A stretch of DNA of 59,780 nucleotides. It comes from Pseudomonadota bacterium (GTDB lineage: Bacteria > Pseudomonadota > Gammaproteobacteria > Burkholderiales > Nitrosomonadaceae). The position numbers and the translations under genes were made by a program. The notes beneath the pieces are model-generated. The model did not search any database. It was not told the DNA's origin and worked only from the letters and a program-made list of their open reading frames with translations. The DNA is taken from positions 410-60,189 of the forward strand of contig JAFEGA010000008.1 in NCBI GenBank assembly GCA_018240285.1, read 5' to 3'. Shown piece by piece: positions 51,924 through 59,780 of the stretch (positions within the stretch are counted from its first letter, which is position 1; every line of letters starts with the position of its first letter).

Positions 51924-54900
51924 TTAATGGATGGACGAACGCTCTACTAACGCTTTTGCTTCTTTAACGATTTGCCTGTTAAATCCTTCCTGAAATACAG
52001 CCAGTGCGGACTTCAGGGTGTCCGCAGCTTCCTGTTCGCGATCAGTGCCTTTGAGCAATTGATAAAGCGCCGTGGCTGACTGAAGTTTTCTCGACGGGGA
52101 GCGGAATTCATCGGATAGGGTAATGCCGTGGCGGAAAGAAGCTTCCGCTTCGAACAAGTTACCGTTTTTTTTGTGAAGCTCGCCTTGAATCCGGTGTAAA
52201 TCGAGTTCCGATGCGATTTCACGGCGTTCTAGCGCCACTATAATCGCGGTATCGACAATGCCGAGCGCTTTTTCGGTCTGTTCCCGGGTACCGAGCCCGA
52301 GCGCTTCCGCATAGAGTCCCATGAACATCGGGCGGACGATCATTGAGCCGATCTCATCCCAACTGGCCAGGCCTTTCTCGATCAAGGGCAATCCGCGTTC
52401 AGCATCGCCCAGCATGCAGGTTGCCCAGCCTTGCACAATGGTGGCGGCGTTGATCCAGAACGGGTAAGCCTGCTCGGTGCAGTATGCGATGGTGCGTTCC
52501 GACCATTCTTTCGCTTCCTGAAATTCTCTTCCGAACATGCGCACCATGAAGGTAAACGCGAGCGACCAGCCGATACTGAACGGGTGATGGAGTGAGTTGG
52601 CAAGCTGGATGGCCACTGCGTTTTCGGCATAAGCTTGGTCGAGATTTCCCAGGTACCATTGCGTGGCTGCTTGGTAACAATGCGCGGCTACGCAGGGATC
52701 CTGCCCATAGATGTAGGCATGCGTATGATGCTGACCGGGATCATATCGCTCGATTGCCTTGGTCAGTTCTTGTTGTGCGGCATCGAAGTTGGCTAGCCAA
52801 AATAGCGTATCGCCGAGCATCCAATGCCCTTCGACGAGCATTCCCGTGTCATTGACTTCTTGTCCGGTTTGCTTCATTTCCAGCGCCAGCGTGTGCGCCG
52901 TTGCCAGATTGCCGCGCACCAGCGAATAAACCCATTGTCCCCATAACGCCACTTTGACATGCGGTTTATTGCCCGGCAATTGCGGAAGCTCGCTCAACTT
53001 CTGGTAAGTATCGCCCACCTCCGCATCACCGAATCCCCGTGTGGCGATAATTGCCGGGCCCAATGTCGAGTAGAGTTGCATCTCGAATGAGATGCGCAGT
53101 GAATGTTCGCTGACGGACGTGACAAGTTCGAGGCCTTGTTTCAGGTGTGCGATGGATTCCAAATTGGCGGAATGCTGCAATGCGCGCAAGCCGGCGGCAA
53201 GCCAGAAGGGTATGGCTTTCTCGTTTTCGGCTGCTTTCGTGTAGTGCTGTGCAATCAGCTCGGGTTGTGTTTCAGTCAGTTCCGGTGAGGTTACTTCAAT
53301 CGATTCCGCAATGAGTTTGTGATAGCTTTTTCTGGCGCTCTTCAGCAGCGAGGAATAGGCGGTATCCTGAATGAGTGCATGCTTGAATGAATACAGCGTA
53401 TCGGCCGGTAATTCATGGGTGAAAAGTATACCCGCTTCCACCAGCGTGTTGAGATAGCGCGGCAGATTTTCACGATGCTCACCGGGGATGGAAGCTAAAA
53501 CGCTATACGAAAACTCTCTGCCGATTACCGAAGCCAGTTGCGCCACTTGCTTGGCTTGCGGGAAACGGTCAAGCCTGGCCGTGAGGGAATCTTGAATCGT
53601 GGCCGGGATGCCCAGCGAATGGAAGGTCGCGGATAGCTCGTACTTGTCTCCTTTGTCAACGAGTATGTCGGATTCAATGACCGATTTCGTTAGCTCTTCA
53701 AGGAATAAGGGAATCCCGTCCGTTTTTTCAATGATACGTTTTACCGCTTCGCTGGGAAGTGCTTTGGCCTTCGAGATGCGGCCGATAATTTCGCTGGCGT
53801 TGGTTTCGGAAAGACCAGTTAACTCAATGGTGCACATGTTGCCGCGCGGCTGCCACGCCGGCTTGAAATGCGGACGGTAAATGAGTACGGCGAGTATTTT
53901 ATGCTGACCGCAAGTTTGTATCAGTTGATCGATGATCTCCAAGGACGAGGGATCAATCCAATGCAGGTCTTCATGAATGAAGAGAACAGTTTTTTGATCG
54001 GCTTGATGCAGGAAAATGGCGTTCAACAATTCGATGGTTTTTTGCTTTTGCCTTTGCGGTGTGAAGGCGGGCGGCGTGTATTCCTGGGTGAGCGGTATGG
54101 AAAGCAGCGCTGCGATGAGCGGCACTGAATCGGCTAACGCCAGAGGATACTGTTTCAGAAACCATTCGATTTTCGCAAGCTTTTCGTCTCCACCTTCGTT
54201 TTTCTCAAACTGGAAAACCGTGTGTTCGAGAAAATCTATAATGGCATAGAACGAACTGGTTTGGTGGTAGGGGGAGCTTCTCAGTTCAATCAACTGGAAT
54301 TCGGAGTTTTTACTGGCATATTCTTTAAGGGAATGAACGAGCCGCGATTTGCCGATACCCGCATCGCCCGACAACAGTACAATCTGTCCCTTACCGGCTT
54401 GAACATTTTGCCATTTCTCGCGTAGCAGGCCAGTTTCCGCTTCTCGGCCGACAAACGGTATCAGTTGATTGTTGTTGGCATCCAACCGGCTGGATACATT
54501 GGCAGCACGGTTAACGCGGTAGATTGTGACCGCCTGCGAAATGCCTTTAAAGCTATGCATGCCCAAGTCGCTGCTATCGAAATAGCCGCGGATGAGTTTG
54601 TGTGTGTCCGCGCTGATATGGACGGTATTGGGTTCGGCGGTAGCTTGGATTCTTGCGGCTAGGTTGGGCGTTTGTCCGAAAATTACCCGGGATTCCAGTG
54701 CGTCGGATTTGTCGATATCGCCGACAATAACTAGCCCGGTGTGGATGCCGATTCGTACTTTCAAGGCGATGCCGAATTCTTTTTCTATCGGCTTGCTGAG
54801 CGCTTTGATGGATTTGATAATGTCCAGTCCGGCTTGCACAGCGCGGTAAGCATCATCTTCATGCGCGTTGGGGTAACCGAAAAATACCAGCACACCGTCC

Positions 54901-55169
54901 CCGAGAAAATTAGCCAGATAGCCTTCGTAGCGGAAGATGGCACCAGTGCAGGCATTCTGATAATTCCGGATAACTTCCCGCAGGTCTTCCGGATCCAGTT
55001 GCTCGGAAAGAAAAGTTGAGCCCACGATATCCGAGAAAAGCACTGTCAACTGCCGGCGTTCGGGCAGTGTTTTTTCCAGGGATTCGTTTATTTGCATCAG
55101 CAGCGATCCGCAATTACTGCAAAATCGCGCACTGTCGGGATTTACAAAGCTACATTTTCTGCACTTCAT
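51924..55169 (-). CDS. Class III nucleotidyl cyclase / AAA ATPase / TPR regulator
   Basis: The 1081-residue protein contains an N-terminal zinc ribbon (CRKC at 3-6 and CSNC at 17-20), a class III cyclase domain (about 38-220; metal ligands Asp47 in LFSDIVGST and Asp91 in FLGDGVLVFFG), an AAA/STAND ATPase (about 238-500; Walker A LLSGDAGIGKSRLV) and a long TPR-like helical C-terminus (about 600-1060). This layout matches the predicted cyclase-ATPase regulators often found near oxidoreductases. Whether the cyclase part makes cAMP is unknown. It ends 19 bases before the fusion enzyme gene, so the two form one operon. Confidence 0.92.
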   Translation of the reverse strand: MKCRKCSFVNPDSARFCSNCGSLLMQINESLEKTLPERRQLTVLFSDIVGSTFLSEQLDPEDLREVIRNYQNACTGAIFRYEGYLANFLGDGVLVFFGYPNAHEDDAYRAVQAGLDIIKSIKALSKPIEKEFGIALKVRIGIHTGLVIVGDIDKSDALESRVIFGQTPNLAARIQATAEPNTVHISADTHKLIRGYFDSSDLGMHSFKGISQAVTIYRVNRAANVSSRLDANNNQLIPFVGREAETGLLREKWQNVQAGKGQIVLLSGDAGIGKSRLVHSLKEYASKNSEFQLIELRSSPYHQTSSFYAIIDFLEHTVFQFEKNEGGDEKLAKIEWFLKQYPLALADSVPLIAALLSIPLTQEYTPPAFTPQRQKQKTIELLNAIFLHQADQKTVLFIHEDLHWIDPSSLEIIDQLIQTCGQHKILAVLIYRPHFKPAWQPRGNMCTIELTGLSETNASEIIGRISKAKALPSEAVKRIIEKTDGIPLFLEELTKSVIESDILVDKGDKYELSATFHSLGIPATIQDSLTARLDRFPQAKQVAQLASVIGREFSYSVLASIPGEHRENLPRYLNTLVEAGILFTHELPADTLYSFKHALIQDTAYSSLLKSARKSYHKLIAESIEVTSPELTETQPELIAQHYTKAAENEKAIPFWLAAGLRALQHSANLESIAHLKQGLELVTSVSEHSLRISFEMQLYSTLGPAIIATRGFGDAEVGDTYQKLSELPQLPGNKPHVKVALWGQWVYSLVRGNLATAHTLALEMKQTGQEVNDTGMLVEGHWMLGDTLFWLANFDAAQQELTKAIERYDPGQHHTHAYIYGQDPCVAAHCYQAATQWYLGNLDQAYAENAVAIQLANSLHHPFSIGWSLAFTFMVRMFGREFQEAKEWSERTIAYCTEQAYPFWINAATIVQGWATCMLGDAERGLPLIEKGLASWDEIGSMIVRPMFMGLYAEALGLGTREQTEKALGIVDTAIIVALERREIASELDLHRIQGELHKKNGNLFEAEASFRHGITLSDEFRSPSRKLQSATALYQLLKGTDREQEAADTLKSALAVFQEGFNRQIVKEAKALVERSSIH

Positions 55170-55505
55170 GCTAACCGGTTATTTTTTTAACTCTCAAATT
55201 TAGCCGACAGATCGGATAAATGCATTTTACCTATCTCCTGACATCAATGAGCAGTAGTTTTATGTACTCGGCGATTAAATTTTCCGGATGGGAGTTTGCC
55301 GGATTACATCGCCAAAGCGCTGATGCCAGTACTTTTTAAAGCGGAGCATTTTAAATTCTTACACTTAAGGTTATGAAGTTTCCTTTGTATACCCATAAGG
55401 ATAATTTATTGAGCACATCGTTGTTTATAGTAAACTCTGCGTTCACTTGTTAGAATCACCCTTTTTAAAAATAACTCAGACTCTATTATTAATTTAGGAT
55501 TGTTC
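55170..55505. other. Divergent intergenic region
   Basis: These 336 bases separate the minus-strand cyclase regulator from the plus-strand aminotransferase and should hold both promoters. The part next to the aminotransferase is AT-rich, with a TAGAAT hexamer at about 55451 that could be a -10 element, but no well-spaced -35 was found. No RNA gene, riboswitch or reading frame is recognised. Confidence 0.45.
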
Positions 55506-56723
55506 ATGAATACCGAAGATTTTCGTCCAGAAAAGAAAGCTACCGTTTTTTATCCGCCGCAACGTGTTTTGATGGGTCCTGGACCATCGGATACGCATCC
55601 GCGCGTGCTGAATGCCATGGCGCGTCCGACCTTGGGTCACCTGGATCCTGTTTTCACGGAAATGATGGAAGAGATCAAAGGTTTGATGCGGTATGCGTTT
55701 CAAACCAAAAACCGCATGACATTCCCGGTTTCCGGTCCTGGATCGGTGGGTATGGAAATGTGTTTCGTCAACATGATCGAACCTGGCGATAAAGTGATTG
55801 TGTGCCGCAATGGCGTGTTCGGTGGCCGTATGATCGAGAACGTTGAGCGTCATGGCGGCGTGGCCGTGGTGGTTGACGACAAATGGGGTGAACCGGTTGA
55901 TCCGCAGAAAGTGGAAGATGCGCTGAAAAAGAACCCGGATGCCAAGATTGTTGCGTTTGTTCATGCCGAAACTTCGACTGGTGCGCAATCGGATGCCAAG
56001 ACACTGTGCGAGATCGCGCGTAAATACAACTGCCTGACGATTGTCGATACCGTGACTTCACTGGGCGGAACGCCGATCAAGGTAGATGAATGGGGAATCG
56101 ATGCGATTTATTCCGGCAGCCAGAAATGTTTGTCCTGTCCGCCGGGTTTGTCTCCGGTCAGCTTTTCCGAGCGCGTGACTGAATTGGTGAAAAACCGCAA
56201 AAGCAAGGTACACAGCTGGTTCATGGATATCAGCCTGCTGCTGAATTACTGGGGATCGTCCACCCGGACTTATCACCATACCGCGCCGACCAATGCGCTG
56301 TATGGATTGCATGAATCGCTGCTGATGATATACGAAGAAGGACTGGAACATTCCTGGGCGCGTCACCGTTATAACTATGAAGCGTTGAAAGCAGGTTTTG
56401 CGACATTGGGCATGAATTATGTGGTGAAAGAAGAATATCGCTTGCCGCAACTGAATTCGGTTTTTGTTCCTGCCGGTGTCGATGAAAAAGAAGTACGCCG
56501 CCGTTTGCTGGATGACTATAATCTCGAAATTGGCGCGGGATTGGGCGATTTTGCCGGGAAAGTATGGCGCTTTGGCTTGATGGGAACATCCTGCCGTGTC
56601 GAAAATGTAATTTTCTGCTTGAACGCACTGGAAGCCATTCTATCCGACATGGGCATGAAGGTGGAACGCGGCGCCGCCGCAGCGGCAGCTCATCAGTGCT
56701 ATGCGGCTAAGCCTATGTTCTAA
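55506..56723 (+). CDS. Serine-glyoxylate / alanine-glyoxylate-type aminotransferase
   Basis: The start at MNTEDFRPEKKATVFYPPQR (ATG 55506) gives 405 residues; AGGAT lies upstream. It is a class V PLP enzyme: substrate loop LMGPGPSDTHPRVLNAMARP, cofactor-binding SGPGSVGMEMC, the Asp in TIVDTVTSLGG, and Schiff-base Lys in IYSGSQKCLSCPPGLSPV. Close relatives transfer the amino group of serine or alanine to glyoxylate, or use purine-catabolic substrates. The Ala-rich C-terminus (GAAAAAAHQC) is a lineage feature. It is a single-gene unit ended by the terminator after it. Confidence 0.93.
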   Translation: MNTEDFRPEKKATVFYPPQRVLMGPGPSDTHPRVLNAMARPTLGHLDPVFTEMMEEIKGLMRYAFQTKNRMTFPVSGPGSVGMEMCFVNMIEPGDKVIVCRNGVFGGRMIENVERHGGVAVVVDDKWGEPVDPQKVEDALKKNPDAKIVAFVHAETSTGAQSDAKTLCEIARKYNCLTIVDTVTSLGGTPIKVDEWGIDAIYSGSQKCLSCPPGLSPVSFSERVTELVKNRKSKVHSWFMDISLLLNYWGSSTRTYHHTAPTNALYGLHESLLMIYEEGLEHSWARHRYNYEALKAGFATLGMNYVVKEEYRLPQLNSVFVPAGVDEKEVRRRLLDDYNLEIGAGLGDFAGKVWRFGLMGTSCRVENVIFCLNALEAILSDMGMKVERGAAAAAAHQCYAAKPMF

Positions 56724-56756
56724 GGGCGCTGCCAATTAGTTGAAATTGTCTTTCAT

Positions 56757-56801
56757 ACCACTTTCTTGTCCTGTGCGATGAGAAAGTGGTTCTGTTTTTT
56801 T
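56757..56801 (+). terminator. Rho-independent terminator after the aminotransferase gene
   Basis: A 10-bp perfect stem (ACCACTTTCT / AGAAAGTGGT) closed by a 14-base loop is followed by TCTGTTTTTTT. It lies 33 bases after the stop codon and separates the gene from the polysaccharide genes, which start 31 bases further on. Confidence 0.85.
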
Positions 56802-56831
56802 CGTTGATTCTTCCAGGATAATCCGGTCAAT

Positions 56832-57824
56832 ATGGTGTTGGATTTTCCCGCGGCAATTGTCTTAGCCCCCTTGTTATCGTTCGTTTTATCTTTTTTCTCC
56901 ATTCTGTGGTTGATTAAAAGAAAAGCGGGTTGGGGCCTGGATCATCCGAATGCGCGTTCGCTTCACACCGTTCCGGTCCCGCGTACCGGTGGATTAGGGC
57001 TATTGATGGGAGTGATTGTCACGTGGTTGTGTTTTTCGACTGTGATCCCGCCAATAATCTGGGCCGGTATTGGTCTGCTGATGGTAATATCATTGCTTGA
57101 CGATATCCGGCATGTGCCGGTGTGGTGCAGGTTATTGGTACATACTTTCGTTGCAGCTGCGTTTTCCGCGGTTTTTTTATTGACTGCCTATGACTGGCTA
57201 ATTGCGCTAGGTATCATGGCAGCAGTCATCTGGATGTGCAATCTCTATAATTTCATGGATGGTTCGGATGGGCTGGCAGGTGGAATGACGGTAATCGGAT
57301 TCGGATACTATGGATTGTTTGCTTACTTGGCCGGTGATAGTGATTTTGCCGTGATCAATTTTTCGATAGCTGCTGCGGCATTGGCTTTTTTGTTCTACAA
57401 CTTTCATCCCGCACGTATCTTTATGGGGGATGCTGGCGCCATTCCCCTCGGATTTCTGGCCGCCACTTTGGGGATATTGGGGTGGCTGAACCAGCTATGG
57501 TCACTGTGGGTGCCGTTACTGATATTCTCGCCATTTATCGTGGATGCGACGGTGACGTTAATAAAGCGCCTGTTGCGTGGCGACAAAATCTGGCAGGCGC
57601 ATCGTGAACATTATTATCAGCGCATGGTGCAAAGTGGCCTGGGGCATCGCAATACGGCATTATTGGGTTATGCGTTGATGCTGGCCACTGGCGGCTGCGC
57701 AGTATGGGCGGGCACGCAAGGTTTGCGGGTGCAAGGCTGGACCGTAACGGTCTGGGTTAGCTTTTATTTGCTGTTGATGTTTATTGCCGACCGGAATCAA
57801 AAAAATCAATCCAACCGGGGATAA
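56832..57824 (+). CDS. WecA/WbpL-family undecaprenyl-phosphate sugar-phosphate transferase
   Basis: The 330-residue polytopic membrane protein (about ten segments) has family motifs HTVPVPRTGGLGLLMG, LLDDIRHVPVWCRLL, the catalytic NFMDGSDGLAGGM and FHPARIFMGDAGAIPLGF, and the HREHYYQRMVQSG loop. It starts a surface glycan by transferring a sugar-1-phosphate to undecaprenyl phosphate on the cytoplasmic side of the inner membrane. The WbpL branch often uses an acetylated amino sugar such as FucNAc or QuiNAc, which fits the next gene. The gap to that gene is one base. Confidence 0.92.
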   Translation: MVLDFPAAIVLAPLLSFVLSFFSILWLIKRKAGWGLDHPNARSLHTVPVPRTGGLGLLMGVIVTWLCFSTVIPPIIWAGIGLLMVISLLDDIRHVPVWCRLLVHTFVAAAFSAVFLLTAYDWLIALGIMAAVIWMCNLYNFMDGSDGLAGGMTVIGFGYYGLFAYLAGDSDFAVINFSIAAAALAFLFYNFHPARIFMGDAGAIPLGFLAATLGILGWLNQLWSLWVPLLIFSPFIVDATVTLIKRLLRGDKIWQAHREHYYQRMVQSGLGHRNTALLGYALMLATGGCAVWAGTQGLRVQGWTVTVWVSFYLLLMFIADRNQKNQSNRG

Positions 57825-57825
57825 G

Positions 57826-59721
57826 ATGTTTCTCAAAAAATACGGAATACGCACATTTATCGCTTTTACACATGATTTTGTTGCGATCGCTGTTGCTTGG
57901 TGGCTGGCCTATTTGTTCCGTTTCAATTTTGAAATTCCCGCAGCTTCGGTGCAATTGCTGCTGGAAATTTTGCCTTGGACGGTACTGGTTCAAGGTGGTT
58001 TGTTTTTATGGTTCGGACTTTACCGGGGACTATGGCGTTATGCCAGCCTGCCGGATTTAAAGCGGATTTTTGTTGCGGTGCTGTCCGGCACCGCTACTGT
58101 GCTGTTGATTCTCTGGCTATTTGGCTTGCTGGCTAAGATTCCGGGTGCGGTGATCGTGCTGGTGCCGTTGCTGCTGATGCTCATCATGGGTGGCTCCCGC
58201 CTGATTTACCGCGCTTGGAAAGAGCGCCGCTTGTACGGACTGGAAAGCAATGAAGCCAAATTGGTTTTGATCATCGGTGCGGGCAGCACCGCGGTGAATC
58301 TGGTCAAGGCATTGACGGGAAGCCGTGAATGGCATGTGGTCGGTATGCTGGACGATGATCCGCGCAAATTGGGCACACGCTTGCAAGGAATCCGGGTGCT
58401 AGGCAGGATCGACGAGTTGCCGCAGTGGGTGCACAAACTGAATGTGGAGCATGTGATTATCGCTACGCCATCGGTTTCACATAGGATTCATCGGCAGGCT
58501 TTGGAAATGTGCTCGGAAATCGGTGTGAAAGCGATGACGGTGCCGTCGTACGCGGATTTGATCAGCGGCAAGGCTATGGTGACGAATATCCGCGAAATCC
58601 AGTTGGACGATTTGCTCGGCAGGGCGCCTGTGGTTCTGGACGATGACGGTCTGCACAGTTTGTTGACGGGAAAGGTGATTCTGGTGACGGGAGCGGGCGG
58701 TTCGATCGGCTCCGAGTTGTGCCGTCAGCTGGCTGCATTTGAACCGGATCGTATCGTTTTTCTTGAACTGAGCGAATTTGCACTCTACAGCATTCAGGAA
58801 GAATTTGTGCCGCGCTTTCCCAGTATGAAAATGTCGTTTGTAATCGGTGACATCAAAGATCGCGCACGCATGAAGCAATTGTTCGCGCAATTCCGCCCCG
58901 CAGTGGTTTTTCACGCGGCTGCTTATAAGCATGTGCCGCTGATGGAGGAGGAAAACGCTTGCCAGGCATTACTGAATAATGTGCTGGGCACGTATGTGCT
59001 GGCGCAGGTCGCGATCAATTTCGCGGTGGAAAAATTTGTCCTGATCTCGACCGACAAAGCGGTCAATCCGGTCAGCGTCATGGGGGCCAGCAAGCGCCTG
59101 GCGGAAATGGTGTGCCAAGCGATGCAGCAGACCATCGCGGCTAAAAATGCCCAAACGGGCCGAACCGGCCGGGCGCATCCAACTTGCTTTGTGATGGTAC
59201 GCTTCGGCAATGTGCTGGGCAGCACCGGCAGTGTCATCCCGAAATTTCGCGAGCAGATTGCCAAAGGTGGTCCGATTACCATCACCCATCCGGATATGAC
59301 GCGCTATTTCATGTCCATCCCCGAAGCGGCGCAGCTGGTTTTGCAAGCGGCACTGATGGGCGGAACCAACGGCGGCGGGGAAATATTTGTACTGGATATG
59401 GGTGATCCGGTCAGAATCGTCGATTTGGCCAATGATTTGATTCATTTATCCGGATTGGCGGAAGACGATATCCGGATTGTCTTCAGCGGATTGCGCCCGG
59501 GAGAAAAGCTGCACGAAGAGTTACTGTCCGCCAGTGAAAACACCTTGCCTACGCCGCATCAAAAATTGCGTATCGCGCAAGCCCGCCAAGTCGATGAGCA
59601 GTGGTTGTCGGATTTGACGGCGTGGCTGAACAAAATTTCGGTATTAAGCGATCAGGAAGTGCGGGATGAACTGGTGAACTGGGTGCCAGAATATCACAAT
59701 AAGGAATGGAATGTTAAATAA
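57826..59721 (+). CDS. WbpM/CapD-family nucleotide-sugar 4,6-dehydratase
   Basis: The start chosen is MFLKKYGIRTFIAFTHDFVA (ATG 57826, GGGGA upstream), giving 631 residues; an earlier ATG in frame lies within the previous gene. Four N-terminal membrane segments (about 12-125) are followed by a CoA-binding-like Rossmann domain (about 135-265) and the SDR catalytic domain with ILVTGAGGSIGSELCRQLA. The usual Tyr of YxxxK is Met here (STDKAVNPVSVMGASKRLAE), the S-M-K triad of WbpM and PglF. It converts UDP-GlcNAc to a 4-keto-6-deoxy sugar for O-antigen or capsule. The locus continues right of the window. Confidence 0.94.
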   Translation: MFLKKYGIRTFIAFTHDFVAIAVAWWLAYLFRFNFEIPAASVQLLLEILPWTVLVQGGLFLWFGLYRGLWRYASLPDLKRIFVAVLSGTATVLLILWLFGLLAKIPGAVIVLVPLLLMLIMGGSRLIYRAWKERRLYGLESNEAKLVLIIGAGSTAVNLVKALTGSREWHVVGMLDDDPRKLGTRLQGIRVLGRIDELPQWVHKLNVEHVIIATPSVSHRIHRQALEMCSEIGVKAMTVPSYADLISGKAMVTNIREIQLDDLLGRAPVVLDDDGLHSLLTGKVILVTGAGGSIGSELCRQLAAFEPDRIVFLELSEFALYSIQEEFVPRFPSMKMSFVIGDIKDRARMKQLFAQFRPAVVFHAAAYKHVPLMEEENACQALLNNVLGTYVLAQVAINFAVEKFVLISTDKAVNPVSVMGASKRLAEMVCQAMQQTIAAKNAQTGRTGRAHPTCFVMVRFGNVLGSTGSVIPKFREQIAKGGPITITHPDMTRYFMSIPEAAQLVLQAALMGGTNGGGEIFVLDMGDPVRIVDLANDLIHLSGLAEDDIRIVFSGLRPGEKLHEELLSASENTLPTPHQKLRIAQARQVDEQWLSDLTAWLNKISVLSDQEVRDELVNWVPEYHNKEWNVK

Positions 59722-59780
59722 CAAGTCGTTATATTGACAAAGATTATTAATATCTGAGGGTCTTAGGAAGTTAAAGCGGT

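Overview
The window looks like chromosomal DNA of a betaproteobacterium, most plausibly a Nitrosomonas-like ammonia oxidiser (Nitrosomonadaceae). This is inferred from gene content and order: gatC-gatA-gatB divergent from mreB-mreC-mreD-mrdA-rodA-rlpA, a ubiB/ubiJ pair, and a nitrogen-scavenging guanidine operon. No rRNA, tRNA or CRISPR array was found.

Layout. 1-3.6 kb: a four-gene signalling set (5'-truncated PAS histidine kinase, Rcp1-type receiver, REC-PAS-NarX-type kinase, LuxR-type regulator). 3.6-8.5 kb (minus): polyamine ABC transporter potABCD followed by a thioredoxin-fold [2Fe-2S] protein and an alpha/beta hydrolase. 8.6-10.8 kb (minus): ubiJ and ubiB. 11-12.8 kb: a decayed IS3 element beside an orphan eCIS-core/DUF4157 protein with a putative effector C-terminus. 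13-23.1 kb: gatCAB and the cell-shape operon, bracketed by two inverted copies of a 112-bp structured repeat (111/112 identical). 23.6-27 kb: a large PAS-GGDEF-EAL protein behind an AT-rich leader.

27-35.3 kb (minus) is the most striking accessory block. It is a tight six-gene operon: multicopper oxidase lipoprotein, large tyrosinase, LodA-like quinoprotein oxidase, small unknown protein, LodB-like flavoprotein and thiopurine methyltransferase. Two copper oxidases and a self-modifying quinone-cofactor oxidase with its maturation flavoprotein sit in one transcription unit. I know of no described pathway with this composition, and it is my main candidate for an undescribed system.

35.7-42.3 kb (minus): a permease, two DUF1989 proteins and a biotin-dependent carboxylase that would usually be called urea carboxylase. 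A clear guanidine-I (ykkC) riboswitch precedes them, so the operon is read as guanidine import, carboxylation and carboxyguanidine deimination. The allophanate hydrolase needed to finish the pathway is not in the window.

42.5-55.2 kb is a second accessory region with decayed mobile DNA. It holds an HNH-like protein, a nested inverted repeat, an IS5-type transposase remnant directly after a PhoD-like phosphatase gene, a RoxA-like dihaem cytochrome c, and a second IS5 remnant that keeps both terminal repeats and a TTAA target duplication. A two-gene operon follows: a zinc-ribbon/nucleotidyl cyclase/AAA/TPR regulator and an unusual acetoacetate-decarboxylase-like plus FAD/NAD oxidoreductase fusion. 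55.5-59.7 kb returns to housekeeping: a serine-glyoxylate-type aminotransferase, a terminator, then a WecA/WbpL-type sugar-phosphate transferase and a WbpM/CapD-type nucleotide-sugar dehydratase that begin a surface-polysaccharide locus running off the right edge.
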